64,000 bases of DNA from Candidatus Thiodiazotropha sp. (ex Monitilora ramsayi) (GCA_025655575.1 JAHXIP010000006.1:124001-188000); one strand, 5' to 3'; positions 8,190 to 17,931 are shown, counted from the stretch's first letter. Notes: generated by a model not told the origin, from the sequence alone. A program made the numbers and translations.

Positions 8190-10850
8190 CTACCGGGAAG
8201 GGATCTCCTCATCAGTACGCTTAAGCATGACTGACTGCATAGTGCCTTGTTCATCGGCCGGCATATCACCCATTACGCCTACAATATCCGCTGAGAGTCT
8301 GGGAAAGGCACTAACGATAGAGACCAGAAGTGTGGCCAGATAAGGAATGGACTGCAACAGCAGAACCATCGTCCAGATCCGCGCATCGGGCAGATCGCCA
8401 CCCTGCTGCCAGTAGATTGTGCCGGCAGACAGCAGTAGCGCAAACAGGAACAATACCTCCTCCCGAGCATCGCTGATAGCCCTTATCAGGCCGGTATTAT
8501 TTGCCTGTTTGGGCGTACGAAAAAAAGGCAGGCCACTGGTGTAAATACCTTGCAGGATGGCCCTGGCTATCGTGTGGGAGAGCGCCAGTCCCGCCAGTGC
8601 AGCCGCAAGACTTTGCCGCATCGTTGCCGACACCCGACGGCGATAAAGAAAGAACATCTTGGCCAACTTGAAGAAAAACAGAGACAAAGGCAAAAGCGCA
8701 AACAATGGCAGTGGCGCGCCGAAGTGATCCGGCACCAGTAACATGGCTGTGGACCAACCAATGGCGGCCAGATTAAAGAAGAGGTTGAAGCCATCTGCGA
8801 ACCAGGGCAACCAGCCGGCAATGAAATGGTATCGCTGACCACGTGTCAGAAGGTTTCTCCTTGCACCGAACAAGTGTCCCAAATGGTGTTTGATAATCTG
8901 CACCGCACCATAAGCCCAGCGAAAGCGCTGCTTCTTGAAGTCGATAAAAGTATCAGGCATCAATCCACGACCATAGCTTCTGGGAATGTAGGTCGCCTCG
9001 TAACCCTGCTCAAAGAGGCGCAACCCCAGGTCAGCATCCTCGGTAATACACCACTCTCCCCAGCCACCGACCGCTTCCAGTGCACTGCGTCTGACCATGG
9101 TCATAGTGCCATGCTGGATAATGGCATTGCGCTCGTTGCGTGTGATCATGCCGATGTGGAAGAAGCCCCGGTATTCTGCCAGACACATAGCCTTGAAACA
9201 GTTCTCTGCACCATCCCGATAGTCCTGCGGCGCCTGCACGATGGCAAGTTCCTGACGTGTCAGAAACTGTGGCACCAGATCTCTCAACCAGGCGGGATCG
9301 ACCTGATAGTCACTGTCGATGACAGCGATCACCTCTGCATCCGGGTCTGTCTCCTGAAGGGTGAGATTAAGCGCACCGGCCTTGAAGCCTGCCAGTGGTG
9401 AGCGATGAAAAAAGCGGAAACGTTCACCCAGACGCTCACAGTGTCTCTCCACCGGTTGCCAAACTTCGGGATCTTGGGTGTTGTTATCGATGACGATGAC
9501 TTCATAGTTTGGATAATCGAGTCTGGCAAGGGCATCCAGTGTCTCGATCATCATCTCCGGTGGCTCGTTGTACGCAGGCACGTGGACAGACACGAAGGGC
9601 AGTGAACTGTCCGCCAACGGTTGTGGTTTGGGCTGCCTACGCCAGGGCCGCATCCAAAGAGACTCAGCCCACTCATGGGCTTCTGCCAACAGCACGACGA
9701 TAACCCCGGCCAGCCCCACAAAAAGGATGATACCGATCACCACATGGCTGAGGGTCATGTACTGCCGGGTATAATCATAGAAGATCCAGACAGCGCCAGT
9801 GGCCGCACCATAAGCGACCAATGCCAGAAATCCCCGCCCCCTTGATCGCAATCCTTCGCTATCTCTAAACAACAGCAACATGGCCATGAGACCGAAAAGG
9901 ATCGAGATTGAGGCCAACTCACGCCAATGGGGGATGGCAAACACAGGTTCGGTAAAAGTGAACTTGGGTTGACGATCCACATTGTAGACACCCCAATAGG
10001 TCCCAATGTCTCCTTCCAGCATCTGCTTCCAGGGTTGATCGAAGGCCTCCATCAGGTAGTAGATATAGCCCTCCTCGTCCGCCCGTTTGAGAAAACGCCG
10101 CAGGAAACTGGCTTGATTGACCTGAGAGGCTCGCGCCTCACGCAGCGGTCGGCCATTGCTGGGCCAACCTACCTCAGCAATGACAATAGGCTTGTCGGGA
10201 AAACGCGACTTAAGCATTTCATACCGATCGACAACGGCATCGACAGCAACATCGAGAGAGATCCCTTCCCAGAAAGGCAGAATGTGGGCAGCGATGTAGT
10301 CCACGTGCTCTGCCAATTCCGGATGTTCCAGCCATACATGCCAGGGCTCGGCCAAACTCACCGGGGCCCAAACCTGCTTTCTGACACGCTTAAGATGCTC
10401 GATGGCCTGCGCTACCGAAATATCATCACGCAGAATCGCCTCATTGCCGACTATCACCCGAACTATCTGTTTGTGGTGGCGACGTGCAAGGACGATCAGG
10501 CGCCTCAGTTCAGCCTCATCAGCCTGCGAGTCACCGGAGATCCAACCACCCAAAGCCACATTAAGCCCCTGCTCTGCAGCCAGTCGTGGAATCTCGGAGA
10601 AAACACCCCCTACCGAATAGGTACGAACCGCATGGGTTTTGTCGGAGAGAAGTTGGAGGTCCTGCCTGATCTCCTCCAGAGAGGGATAACGAAACTCAGC
10701 TGGGTTCTGACCCTCCCGTACCGGTGAAAAAGAGAAGCCCTGAATCTGCTGCGGCCATGGGGGCTCATCCTCGGCGCCACTAAGGAGGTACCAGATCAGG
10801 GAAGTCAGCAATGTAATGGCAAGCGTGATCGACAGACTTGGTTTCAGCAT
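8190..10850 (-). CDS. GH17 - GT2 fusion, beta-glucan synthase-like (NdvB-like)
   Basis: N-terminal GH17-type segment (IVGNEAI, IAEVGWPSNG) and C-terminal processive GT2 (DSDYQ, TEDADLGLRL, QRFRWAYG) with transmembrane helices. Confidence 0.85.
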   Translation of the reverse strand: MLKPSLSITLAITLLTSLIWYLLSGAEDEPPWPQQIQGFSFSPVREGQNPAEFRYPSLEEIRQDLQLLSDKTHAVRTYSVGGVFSEIPRLAAEQGLNVALGGWISGDSQADEAELRRLIVLARRHHKQIVRVIVGNEAILRDDISVAQAIEHLKRVRKQVWAPVSLAEPWHVWLEHPELAEHVDYIAAHILPFWEGISLDVAVDAVVDRYEMLKSRFPDKPIVIAEVGWPSNGRPLREARASQVNQASFLRRFLKRADEEGYIYYLMEAFDQPWKQMLEGDIGTYWGVYNVDRQPKFTFTEPVFAIPHWRELASISILFGLMAMLLLFRDSEGLRSRGRGFLALVAYGAATGAVWIFYDYTRQYMTLSHVVIGIILFVGLAGVIVVLLAEAHEWAESLWMRPWRRQPKPQPLADSSLPFVSVHVPAYNEPPEMMIETLDALARLDYPNYEVIVIDNNTQDPEVWQPVERHCERLGERFRFFHRSPLAGFKAGALNLTLQETDPDAEVIAVIDSDYQVDPAWLRDLVPQFLTRQELAIVQAPQDYRDGAENCFKAMCLAEYRGFFHIGMITRNERNAIIQHGTMTMVRRSALEAVGGWGEWCITEDADLGLRLFEQGYEATYIPRSYGRGLMPDTFIDFKKQRFRWAYGAVQIIKHHLGHLFGARRNLLTRGQRYHFIAGWLPWFADGFNLFFNLAAIGWSTAMLLVPDHFGAPLPLFALLPLSLFFFKLAKMFFLYRRRVSATMRQSLAAALAGLALSHTIARAILQGIYTSGLPFFRTPKQANNTGLIRAISDAREEVLFLFALLLSAGTIYWQQGGDLPDARIWTMVLLLQSIPYLATLLVSIVSAFPRLSADIVGVMGDMPADEQGTMQSVMLKRTDEEIPSR

Positions 10851-10862
10851 GGTCTCGTCTGG

Positions 10863-11747
10863 GTGGAAGAAATGAAGTGCGGTATATTAGGGAAAACTAA
10901 TTCGAGCCGTTGTGACAAGAGACGCTTTTTCACTTATTTTCACACGCCCAACCTTTACTTCACACCAAGCCGGCCTTGTTGTTGTATTTTCCCAAAGGAT
11001 CCGTTCCCGTTGATTGATTTTCACTCCCCGCTACAGCTTACCTATCTCTCTATTGTCATCTTCGGCGCCTATTTTGTGCGTGGTATCGTGGGTTTCGGCT
11101 CTGCCTTGGTGGCGGTACCCCTGCTGGCGCTGGTCATGCCGATCACGATTGTTGTACCGGTCATCGTACTACTCGACTATCTGGCCTCCATGAGCCATGG
11201 CATCAGGCATTTCAAGCATATACAGTGGAAAGACCTGTTTCCCTTACTGCCTTTTACCCTGGTGGGAATTCTACTTGCACTCTACTTGCTAAAGAGTCTG
11301 CAGCCGGGAATGCTCACCAATTCGCTCGGTATCTTTATTATCTGCTATGCCATCTATTCTCTGTTACCCCTGCCTCCCCTACGTGGCTCTCGATCCTGGG
11401 CCATCCCACTGGGCACTCTTACCGGACTGATTGGCACCCTGTTTGGTACGGGTGGACCTTTTACTGTGATCTATCTTGGATTGAGGGAGTTGGGTAAATC
11501 TGCCTTTCGCGGAACCATCGCCACCTTTTTTGCAATCGATGGTGGTATGCGACTAATCGGTTTTTCCGTCAGCGGTTTCTACGGCAGGGAGAACCTTGTC
11601 TTTGCGTTGGTTGCTCTGCCAGTCATGGCCATCGGTCTCTATGCAGGTGGACATATCCATACCAATCTTTCGAGAACGGCCTTTGTGCGATTGGTAGCGG
11701 TTATCCTCATCGGCAGTGGTATCGCTCTGCTAATGAAGCGTGGATAG
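10863..11747 (+). CDS. TauE/SafE (TSUP) family permease
   Basis: FGAYFVRGIVGFGSALVAVPLLALV and GTLFGTGGPFTVIYL motifs. True start probably near the TTG at 11010. Confidence 0.8.
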   Translation: MEEMKCGILGKTNSSRCDKRRFFTYFHTPNLYFTPSRPCCCIFPKDPFPLIDFHSPLQLTYLSIVIFGAYFVRGIVGFGSALVAVPLLALVMPITIVVPVIVLLDYLASMSHGIRHFKHIQWKDLFPLLPFTLVGILLALYLLKSLQPGMLTNSLGIFIICYAIYSLLPLPPLRGSRSWAIPLGTLTGLIGTLFGTGGPFTVIYLGLRELGKSAFRGTIATFFAIDGGMRLIGFSVSGFYGRENLVFALVALPVMAIGLYAGGHIHTNLSRTAFVRLVAVILIGSGIALLMKRG

Positions 11748-11753
11748 GTTTCC

Positions 11754-12021
11754 CTAGTGGGCCATGCGGTAAATAAGGTAATGATCAGAGCCCAGCTCAT
11801 GAGCCAAGGCAAGGCGTACTCCGCAGGGAATGGCAAGCCCTTTCCAAGGAGTACAACGCAGCATTGGCTCATGAGCTGGGCTCCCTTCGGGCCGGCCCAC
11901 AAGCCTCAGCAGCGGCGTTGCACTCACTTGAATTGGCCTGCCAGTCCTACGTTCGCGCGCCTTGCTGCTGAGGCTTGTGGGTCCGGCTGATCGTTACCTT
12001 ATTTACCGCATGGCCCACTAG
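11754..12021. repeat. 268-bp three-armed inverted-repeat element
   Basis: Outer arms 11754-11788 / 11987-12021 complementary 34/35; inner hairpin 11789-11807 / 11864-11882 complementary 19/19; second hairpin 11891-11913 / 11964-11987 complementary with one bulge. Confidence 0.9.
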
Positions 12022-12524
12022 CGAATATCCTCAAGCGCCTGGGTGCGAATGAAGACCTGTGGAATGATCAAGGCATAGCCCTGCTGCTGCCAGTGAACCA
12101 GCTCAGTGAATGCGGAAGGAACGATCTCGATAAAAGGCTGGAAGTCATCCACAACATATCCAAAATCGTGTGCTGCCAACCCACAGACCTTAAACTCGAC
12201 TCCCAGAGTATGGTAGTAGCGCATCCGCTCAACCTGATCCCGGTACTTTTCATAATTCTTCTTTGCCAGCGTAACGATCTCTGTGCCGTGAATAACGATC
12301 TTAATATCCATGAACTCCGGCGCCATGTCATAGGGTGATTCTGCCAATGGATTCATTAACGCCCTGATCCAATAAAGTGCTGAATCGAGTTTTGCGGGAT
12401 CATCCAAATAGAAGTCGTAGACGACCTTGGGTGCCTGATAGTCCGGCAGGACCTCTTTGGCACGCTCTGCCCCGACACTATTGCTGAGTGTTAAAAGCAG
12501 GACCAGGGGTATTGTTAGCTTCAT
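12018..12524 (-). CDS. DsrE family secreted protein
   Basis: Signal peptide; DIKIVIHGTEIVTLAKKN and VCGLAAHDFG resemble periplasmic DsrE-like proteins. Confidence 0.7.
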   Translation of the reverse strand: MKLTIPLVLLLTLSNSVGAERAKEVLPDYQAPKVVYDFYLDDPAKLDSALYWIRALMNPLAESPYDMAPEFMDIKIVIHGTEIVTLAKKNYEKYRDQVERMRYYHTLGVEFKVCGLAAHDFGYVVDDFQPFIEIVPSAFTELVHWQQQGYALIIPQVFIRTQALEDIR

Positions 12525-12748
12525 GATTCTCTCCTCCTGCTGTCAGTATTGGTGAATCTGATTATTCAAAACCCTTTGAAAACTAGGTCAAATTTCAATT
12601 TCTTAAGAAATCCGAAAAGAGTGCAGTTTTCACTCTTGATTGCTGGACTTTTCTGACTATAGTTACAAATCATAGTTAGCTTATTGGCATATAAATTATT
12701 TTGATATCTTATCATTTTCTGAGATATACCCAGCGTGAGGAGAGGCAA

Positions 12749-13093
12749 ATGACGCAGACACGATTCCACAATCCTGAAACCGGCCGAGGGAATATCCCCC
12801 TGCACTTCGACGAAGACGGCTTTCTCATCAATACTGATGCCTGGAGCCGTGAGACAGCCAGGTTACTGGCCGAGATGGATGGCTTAGGGAAACTGGGTCC
12901 AGACCAGTGGTCAGTGATTATGTATCTGAGAGAGAAACATCTAGAATCCGGTGGACTGCCGGTGATGTCGCGCATCTGCCGTATCATGCATTTGGGCGAG
13001 CATGGTGTACAACGTCTCTTTGGTGGATGCCGCGAAGCCTGGCGTATTGCCGGACTGCCGAACCCGGGTGAAGAGGCAAAAAACTATATGTAA
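12749..13093 (+). CDS. TusE/DsrC family protein lacking the C-terminal cysteines
   Basis: FDEDGFLINTDAWSRETARLLAEMDGLGKLGPDQWSVIMYLREK...IAGLPNPGEEAKNYM; start at 12749 preceded by GAGG. Confidence 0.85.
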   Translation: MTQTRFHNPETGRGNIPLHFDEDGFLINTDAWSRETARLLAEMDGLGKLGPDQWSVIMYLREKHLESGGLPVMSRICRIMHLGEHGVQRLFGGCREAWRIAGLPNPGEEAKNYM

Positions 13094-13144
13094 TGGACCT
13101 ACCCTCTATTCTCTGAGGGCATTTCACACTATCATTTCCGGCCC

Positions 13145-13732
13145 ATGAGCAAGCAAAAAAAACGCTGTACATGGGCCGGTAGTGATCCACTCTATCAGTC
13201 GTATCATGATACGGAATGGGGCGTACCTTGTTTCGATGATCAGCGGCTATTCGAATTTTTAATACTTGAGGGTGCCCAGGCTGGACTTGCATGGATCACT
13301 ATCCTGCGAAAGAGAGCCAACTATCTAAAAAACTTTGACGACTTCGACCCCTGCAAGGTCGCCCGTTATTCACCGAAGCGTATCGAGAAACTCCTGCAAG
13401 ACCCCGGTATTGTTCGCAACCGCCTGAAGGTGGAATCCACTGTTACCAATGCCAAGGCCTTTCTGCAAATGCAGGAAAAGCATGGGCGTTTCAGTGACTA
13501 CCTCTGGGATTATGTGGACGGTGAGCCGGTCACCAACCACTGGCAGACGATCAATCAGGTACCGGCAAGCACACCACTATCGGACCAGCTCTCGAAAGAC
13601 CTGAAAAAGGCGGGTTTCAAGTTTGTCGGCACTACAATCTGCTATGCCTATATGCAGGCCGTTGGCATGGTGAATGACCATACAACCGACTGCTTTCGGC
13701 ATAGCGAGGTCAAGCAACTCAACCATGGATGA
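13145..13732 (+). CDS. tag: DNA-3-methyladenine glycosylase I
   Basis: CTWAGSDPLYQSYHDTEWGVPCFDDQRLFEFLILEGAQAGLAWITILRKR. Confidence 0.93.
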   Translation: MSKQKKRCTWAGSDPLYQSYHDTEWGVPCFDDQRLFEFLILEGAQAGLAWITILRKRANYLKNFDDFDPCKVARYSPKRIEKLLQDPGIVRNRLKVESTVTNAKAFLQMQEKHGRFSDYLWDYVDGEPVTNHWQTINQVPASTPLSDQLSKDLKKAGFKFVGTTICYAYMQAVGMVNDHTTDCFRHSEVKQLNHG

Positions 13733-14225
13733 CAATCAACTGGAACAGTTGGTGCATGATAGGACGCGTACTCTCATTGCATTGGCCGAAAACCGTTTTA
13801 ACATTCGCATACTCCTACCTGAAGTTCGATTCGATCTTAGGGGTAAAGCTGCCGGTATGGTGGTATTCAAATCCCACAGAAAACCGCTTATCCGCTATAA
13901 CGCTCAAATGCTGAGTGAGAATGGACGGGACTTTATACATCAGACGGTACCGCATGAGATGGCCCATCTGGTTGCCAGAAATCTGCATGGGGGAAAGATA
14001 CGACCCCATGGAAAAGAGTGGCAATCGATTATGCGTGAGTTTGGTGCCATACCAAAACGTTGTCATAACTTTTCCACCCAAGGTATACCCACTCGTAGAA
14101 TGCGTTACTTCCCTTATCGCTGCAGTTGCAGGAATCACCAGCTCAGTGCAATTCGCCATCGACGAACGCAGTCCGGTGTCATGTATCTGTGCCGTACTTG
14201 TGGATCACCACTGACCTCTATCTAG
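13725..14225 (+). CDS. SprT-family zinc metalloprotease
   Basis: HEMAH (HExxH) motif, C-terminal zinc ribbon; start reassigned to MDDNQLEQL. Confidence 0.85.
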   Translation: MDDNQLEQLVHDRTRTLIALAENRFNIRILLPEVRFDLRGKAAGMVVFKSHRKPLIRYNAQMLSENGRDFIHQTVPHEMAHLVARNLHGGKIRPHGKEWQSIMREFGAIPKRCHNFSTQGIPTRRMRYFPYRCSCRNHQLSAIRHRRTQSGVMYLCRTCGSPLTSI

Positions 14226-14252
14226 GGCCTCCAAGCATTGAGGCCTGGTATC

Positions 14253-14519
14253 CTATGCCTGGCTGTGATCAATCAACTGCCATTTTTGTTTGAGAGGCAT
14301 TTTTTTAATGGCATGCTCCTGCTTCAATGCTTCTCCTTGACTGAAGCATGATTGCGCAAAGATCAACTCAACCGGCCCGCGACCGCGAGTGTATTTTGCC
14401 CCACACCCACGGTTGTGCTGATCCAGGCGCCGCTCTAAATCCGTAGTGATACCGGTATAAAGCGATCCATCTGCACAACGCAGAATGTAGACAAACCACA
14501 AACACTCATTGCTATTCAT
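14253..14519 (-). CDS. GIY-YIG nuclease family protein
   Basis: FVYILRCADGSLYTGITTDLERRLDQHN. Confidence 0.9.
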   Translation of the reverse strand: MNSNECLWFVYILRCADGSLYTGITTDLERRLDQHNRGCGAKYTRGRGPVELIFAQSCFSQGEALKQEHAIKKMPLKQKWQLIDHSQA

Positions 14520-14904
14520 GAGATCAAGAATATCAGTTTTTTATTGTATTCAATCATGCTGAATCAATTCAGAGATAAAATTAAATAAATAACGACAATC
14601 GATTTCAATCAATTTACCAATTTAAAAGATAGGAACTTGCGTTAGGATTGAGGTCAATGCACAACAAAGTGTATAGAAAAACCCGCTTTCCACAGCCCAT
14701 ACAGGGGTAAACCACAATAATTTTCAATATATTCTGGACTTTACAGATGCGATGTTGAAGTATCACAATGCGTTTAGCCACAAATGTGTCCTTAAGAGGC
14801 ACTGGCACCACTAAGACTTGTTGTGAATCAAGATAAATAATTCCATGGCTTTATGGCCAGCCGCAACAGGTTCGAACCACATTTAGCCCCATTTGGAGGA
14901 AACA

Positions 14905-15276
14905 ATGATTGGTACTCGAAAAAAACTGATCGGATTGGTCGGTGCAATATCTGTCATCGCCGGACAGTTTGCCATCTCCCCGATAGTATCCGCTGAAGGC
15001 ATGAGCGCAGTTGAAAAAGGAAAGAAGATTGCCTTCAATCGTAAGACAGGGAACTGTCTTGCATGCCATAACATCCCCGGTGGACAAGCACCCGGCAACA
15101 TCGCACCGGCACTGATTGCCATGAAATCGCGTTTTGCCAGCAAGGAAGAGCTGCATCAGCAGATTTGGGATGCCACCATCAAGAATCCAGAATCTGCCAT
15201 GCCCCCATTCGGCAAGCACGGGATAATTAGCGAGCAGCAACTCAATGATGTGGTTGAGTTTGTTTGGACCCTCTGA
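14905..15276 (+). CDS. soxX: SoxX cytochrome c subunit
   Basis: CLACH heme motif, ...MPPFGKHGIISEQQLNDVVEFVWTL; followed by soxA, soxK, soxL. Start reassigned to MIGTRKK. Confidence 0.85.
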   Translation: MIGTRKKLIGLVGAISVIAGQFAISPIVSAEGMSAVEKGKKIAFNRKTGNCLACHNIPGGQAPGNIAPALIAMKSRFASKEELHQQIWDATIKNPESAMPPFGKHGIISEQQLNDVVEFVWTL

Positions 15277-15326
15277 AGATCCTGCTCACTAACCGAGACA
15301 GTAAACCCTTTGAGGATGGAAAGATC

Positions 15327-16166
15327 ATGAAGAAAGTTTTTCGTACACTGGCCCTGTTGGCCTTGACCTGCAGTATTGGTGCCACAGCTCAGGCATCGAC
15401 CCCTGAAGAAGACCTGAAGGCCTTTCAGGACTTTTATAAAAAACGATTTCCCAATGTAGAAACTTCCGACTATGTCAACGGCGCCTATTCCATAGATCCG
15501 GTTGGACGGGAGAACTGGGAAGCCATCGAAGAGTTCCCGCCCTACGAGCCCTTCATCGATGACGGTATGACCATGTGGGAGACCCCCTTCGCCAACGGCA
15601 AGACCTATAAGGACTGTTTCCCCGACGGTCCGGCCATGAAAGGCAAGTTTCCCCACTGGGATAAAGAGAAGGGTATGGTCGTTACCCTGGAGTTGGCCCT
15701 CAACCAGTGTCGCGAAGCCAATGGTGAGAAGCCGCTGAAATACAAAAAGGGCCCCATCAATAACATTGTCTCCTATATCGCCTCTGAATCCCGCGGACAG
15801 CTCACCAATGTGGAGATTCCCAAGGATGACCCCCGTGCTTTGCAGGCCTACGAGGACGGCAAGAAGTTCTACTACACCCGTCGCGGTCAGCTGAACTTCG
15901 CCTGCGCTCACTGTCATCTGCAGAATGCCGGCATGATCCTGCGTACAGAAGTGCTCAGCCCGGCCCTTGGCCACACCACCCACTTCCCCGTCTACCGCTC
16001 CAAATGGGGTACTGTCGGCACCCTGCACCGCCGCTTCACCGGTTGTAACAAGCAGGTACGCGCTAAACCGTTCAAGGCACATGGTGAAGAGTATCGAAAT
16101 CTCGAGTACTTCCTCACTTATATGAGCAACGGTCTTCCACTGAACGGCCCAGGCGCTCGCAAATAA
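15327..16166 (+). CDS. soxA: SoxA cytochrome c subunit (one CxxCH motif)
   Basis: FACAHCHLQNAG, RRFTGCNKQVRAKPF; gene order soxXAKL. Confidence 0.88.
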   Translation: MKKVFRTLALLALTCSIGATAQASTPEEDLKAFQDFYKKRFPNVETSDYVNGAYSIDPVGRENWEAIEEFPPYEPFIDDGMTMWETPFANGKTYKDCFPDGPAMKGKFPHWDKEKGMVVTLELALNQCREANGEKPLKYKKGPINNIVSYIASESRGQLTNVEIPKDDPRALQAYEDGKKFYYTRRGQLNFACAHCHLQNAGMILRTEVLSPALGHTTHFPVYRSKWGTVGTLHRRFTGCNKQVRAKPFKAHGEEYRNLEYFLTYMSNGLPLNGPGARK

Positions 16167-16221
16167 GCGAACTGCTTTGACTGAAATGATAAACTCTATA
16201 AACGCTATCGGAGCCGAAGCG

Positions 16222-16551
16222 ATGCACAAGAAACTGATACTACTTCTCACACTGCTGGCCGCCATTGTTTGTGGCGGCACGACAACCACTCTGCTGGCTG
16301 ATGAAGCATCTGCGGCCAAGGTCCAGAAGCTGATCGATGCTGCCGATGCAGCACGAAAGGAAGCCGCCAGCGTTGGTGGCGAATGGCGCGATACCGGCAA
16401 GATGATCAAAAAAGCGAAGAAGCTTTTAAAGAAAGGCGACTACACAGCCGCCGCCAAGCTTGCCAATGATGCAGCCAAGCAGGGTCACCTGGGTTATGAA
16501 CAGGCCATGTCCCAGAAAGACTTGAAAATGCCCTCTTATCTACACTACTAA
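16222..16551 (+). CDS. soxK: SoxXA-binding protein SoxK
   Basis: Small Ala/Lys-rich exported protein (RDTGKMIKKAKKLLKKGDYTAAAKLANDAAKQGHLGYEQA) directly after soxA. Confidence 0.8.
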   Translation: MHKKLILLLTLLAAIVCGGTTTTLLADEASAAKVQKLIDAADAARKEAASVGGEWRDTGKMIKKAKKLLKKGDYTAAAKLANDAAKQGHLGYEQAMSQKDLKMPSYLHY

Positions 16552-16578
16552 TAACGGTTCAATCAGGAGGAAGACAAC

Positions 16579-17250
16579 ATGAATTTTGTCAAAGCTCTCA
16601 TGCTTACCGCGCTTGTCAGCGGCGTAGCGCTCACTACCCAGCTACGTGCAAGCGAAGGTAATCAGATCACCCCTGGATTGCAATCCGTTGAAGTGATGCA
16701 TAGTGGTGATAAGGTCATGATCACCCGCTCATCTGATAAAGATGCCAAGATCCCAGGGTCATTTGCCAAAGTCGCACGCCACTGCCCCCCATTCTGTATC
16801 CAGCCCGCATCTGTAGCGTCCGGCGTGGAAACTGTCGCGGAGCTTGAGGTACTGGGTTATCTCAAACGAATCGGTAACGGAGACCGCAAGGTAATGGTTA
16901 TCGACTCCCGCACACCGGAATGGATTATTCGCGGTACCATCCCAGGCTCCGTCAATATTCCATGGAACAAGATCAATGTAGATGTGCAGGGAACCTTCGA
17001 AATCGCCGCAGAAGCGGAAGGCCTGCATGACATCCTGACCGAGCAACTCGGCGTGCAGGAAGTCGACGGTCATCTGGATTTCCGAAATTCGAAGACCTTG
17101 GTCCTCTTCTGCAATGGCAGCTGGTGCCCGCAGTCATCCAGCAACATCAAAACGCTGCTTAAACTGGGGTATCCCGCGTACAAGCTAAAATGGTACCGTG
17201 GCGGCATGCAGGATTGGGTCTCACTGGGACTCACTACCGTGAACAAATAA
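16579..17250 (+). CDS. soxL: rhodanese-like protein SoxL
   Basis: Rhodanese motif LVLFCNGSWCPQS, signal peptide, last gene of soxXAKL. Confidence 0.8.
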   Translation: MNFVKALMLTALVSGVALTTQLRASEGNQITPGLQSVEVMHSGDKVMITRSSDKDAKIPGSFAKVARHCPPFCIQPASVASGVETVAELEVLGYLKRIGNGDRKVMVIDSRTPEWIIRGTIPGSVNIPWNKINVDVQGTFEIAAEAEGLHDILTEQLGVQEVDGHLDFRNSKTLVLFCNGSWCPQSSSNIKTLLKLGYPAYKLKWYRGGMQDWVSLGLTTVNK

Positions 17251-17279
17251 GCCACTAACGGCACAACATAATTAAAATA

Positions 17280-17306
17280 GGGCTACCATCTGGTAGCCCT
17301 TTTTTT
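17280..17306 (+). terminator. rho-independent terminator after soxL
   Basis: GGGCTACCA-TC-TGGTAGCCC followed by T7. Confidence 0.85.
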
Positions 17307-17386
17307 CGGCTCCAGCAAGACATTGTCGAACACCCACCCTCAAGACTTAAAAGTCACTTAGAGCATTGGCAGAGAGAACCCACTAT

Positions 17387-17635
17387 TTAGGTATTGCGAC
17401 AATATATCCAGCCGTCACCACGACATGATGCACACTTGGTGCTTTCATCTATACCACTACCTTTACATTGAGCGCACAGCTCCCAGTTACTGGGGTCTAT
17501 AGCATTTTCGAGTGTCCCACTACAACGTTTGCCAGCAAGTGTTCTTTGGCAGCGCATATTGATATAGATTGAATCTGTATTTGTTGCGCCACATCGGGTA
17601 CATCGGGCAACAGGCGTTTTTTTTGCATTATCCAT
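17387..17635 (-). CDS. small zinc-ribbon protein
   Basis: Several CxxC motifs (CTRCG, CAQCKGSG, CASCRGDG); start reassigned to MDNAKK. Confidence 0.6.
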   Translation of the reverse strand: MDNAKKTPVARCTRCGATNTDSIYINMRCQRTLAGKRCSGTLENAIDPSNWELCAQCKGSGIDESTKCASCRGDGWIYCRNT

Positions 17636-17881
17636 TAACCCACCTCCACACATTCGGAAAGTTCGATACCACGAATACCAGCTCGACACTGCTGGCCTAG
17701 TCAGGCGAATTTATTGCCTAAATATGGTTGGAAGATGATCAGAAATCAATCTGATCAACCACACTAGCCAACTGGATTTCATTCAAAATGGAGTCTGTAA
17801 ATATTCAACGCAGGTGAGATTAAGAATATCTAGAAAGCAAATATCTTTTTCAGAAATAGTCATTGAAGATAAGGCAGACAC

Positions 17882-17910
17882 AAAAAAAGGCTAGCAGTAG
17901 ATTGCTAACC
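17882..17910 (-). terminator. rho-independent terminator downstream of tRNA-Pro
   Basis: On minus strand GGTTAGCA-ATCTAC-TGCTAGCC followed by T7. Confidence 0.8.
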
Positions 17911-17931
17911 TTATGTTTGCTGTTTGATTTT

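Noticed and set aside
9927-10727. 266-aa plus ORF antisense to the GH17-GT2 gene
   Set aside because: Overlaps the well-supported GH17 domain on the other strand; artefactual.
11757-11990. 77-aa ORF inside the three-armed element
   Set aside because: It is only the translation of the inverted-repeat DNA; no coding support.
15156-16409. 417-aa minus ORF antisense to soxX, soxA and soxK
   Set aside because: Lies opposite three convincing Sox genes; low-complexity translation with no recognisable domain, most likely a codon-bias artefact.
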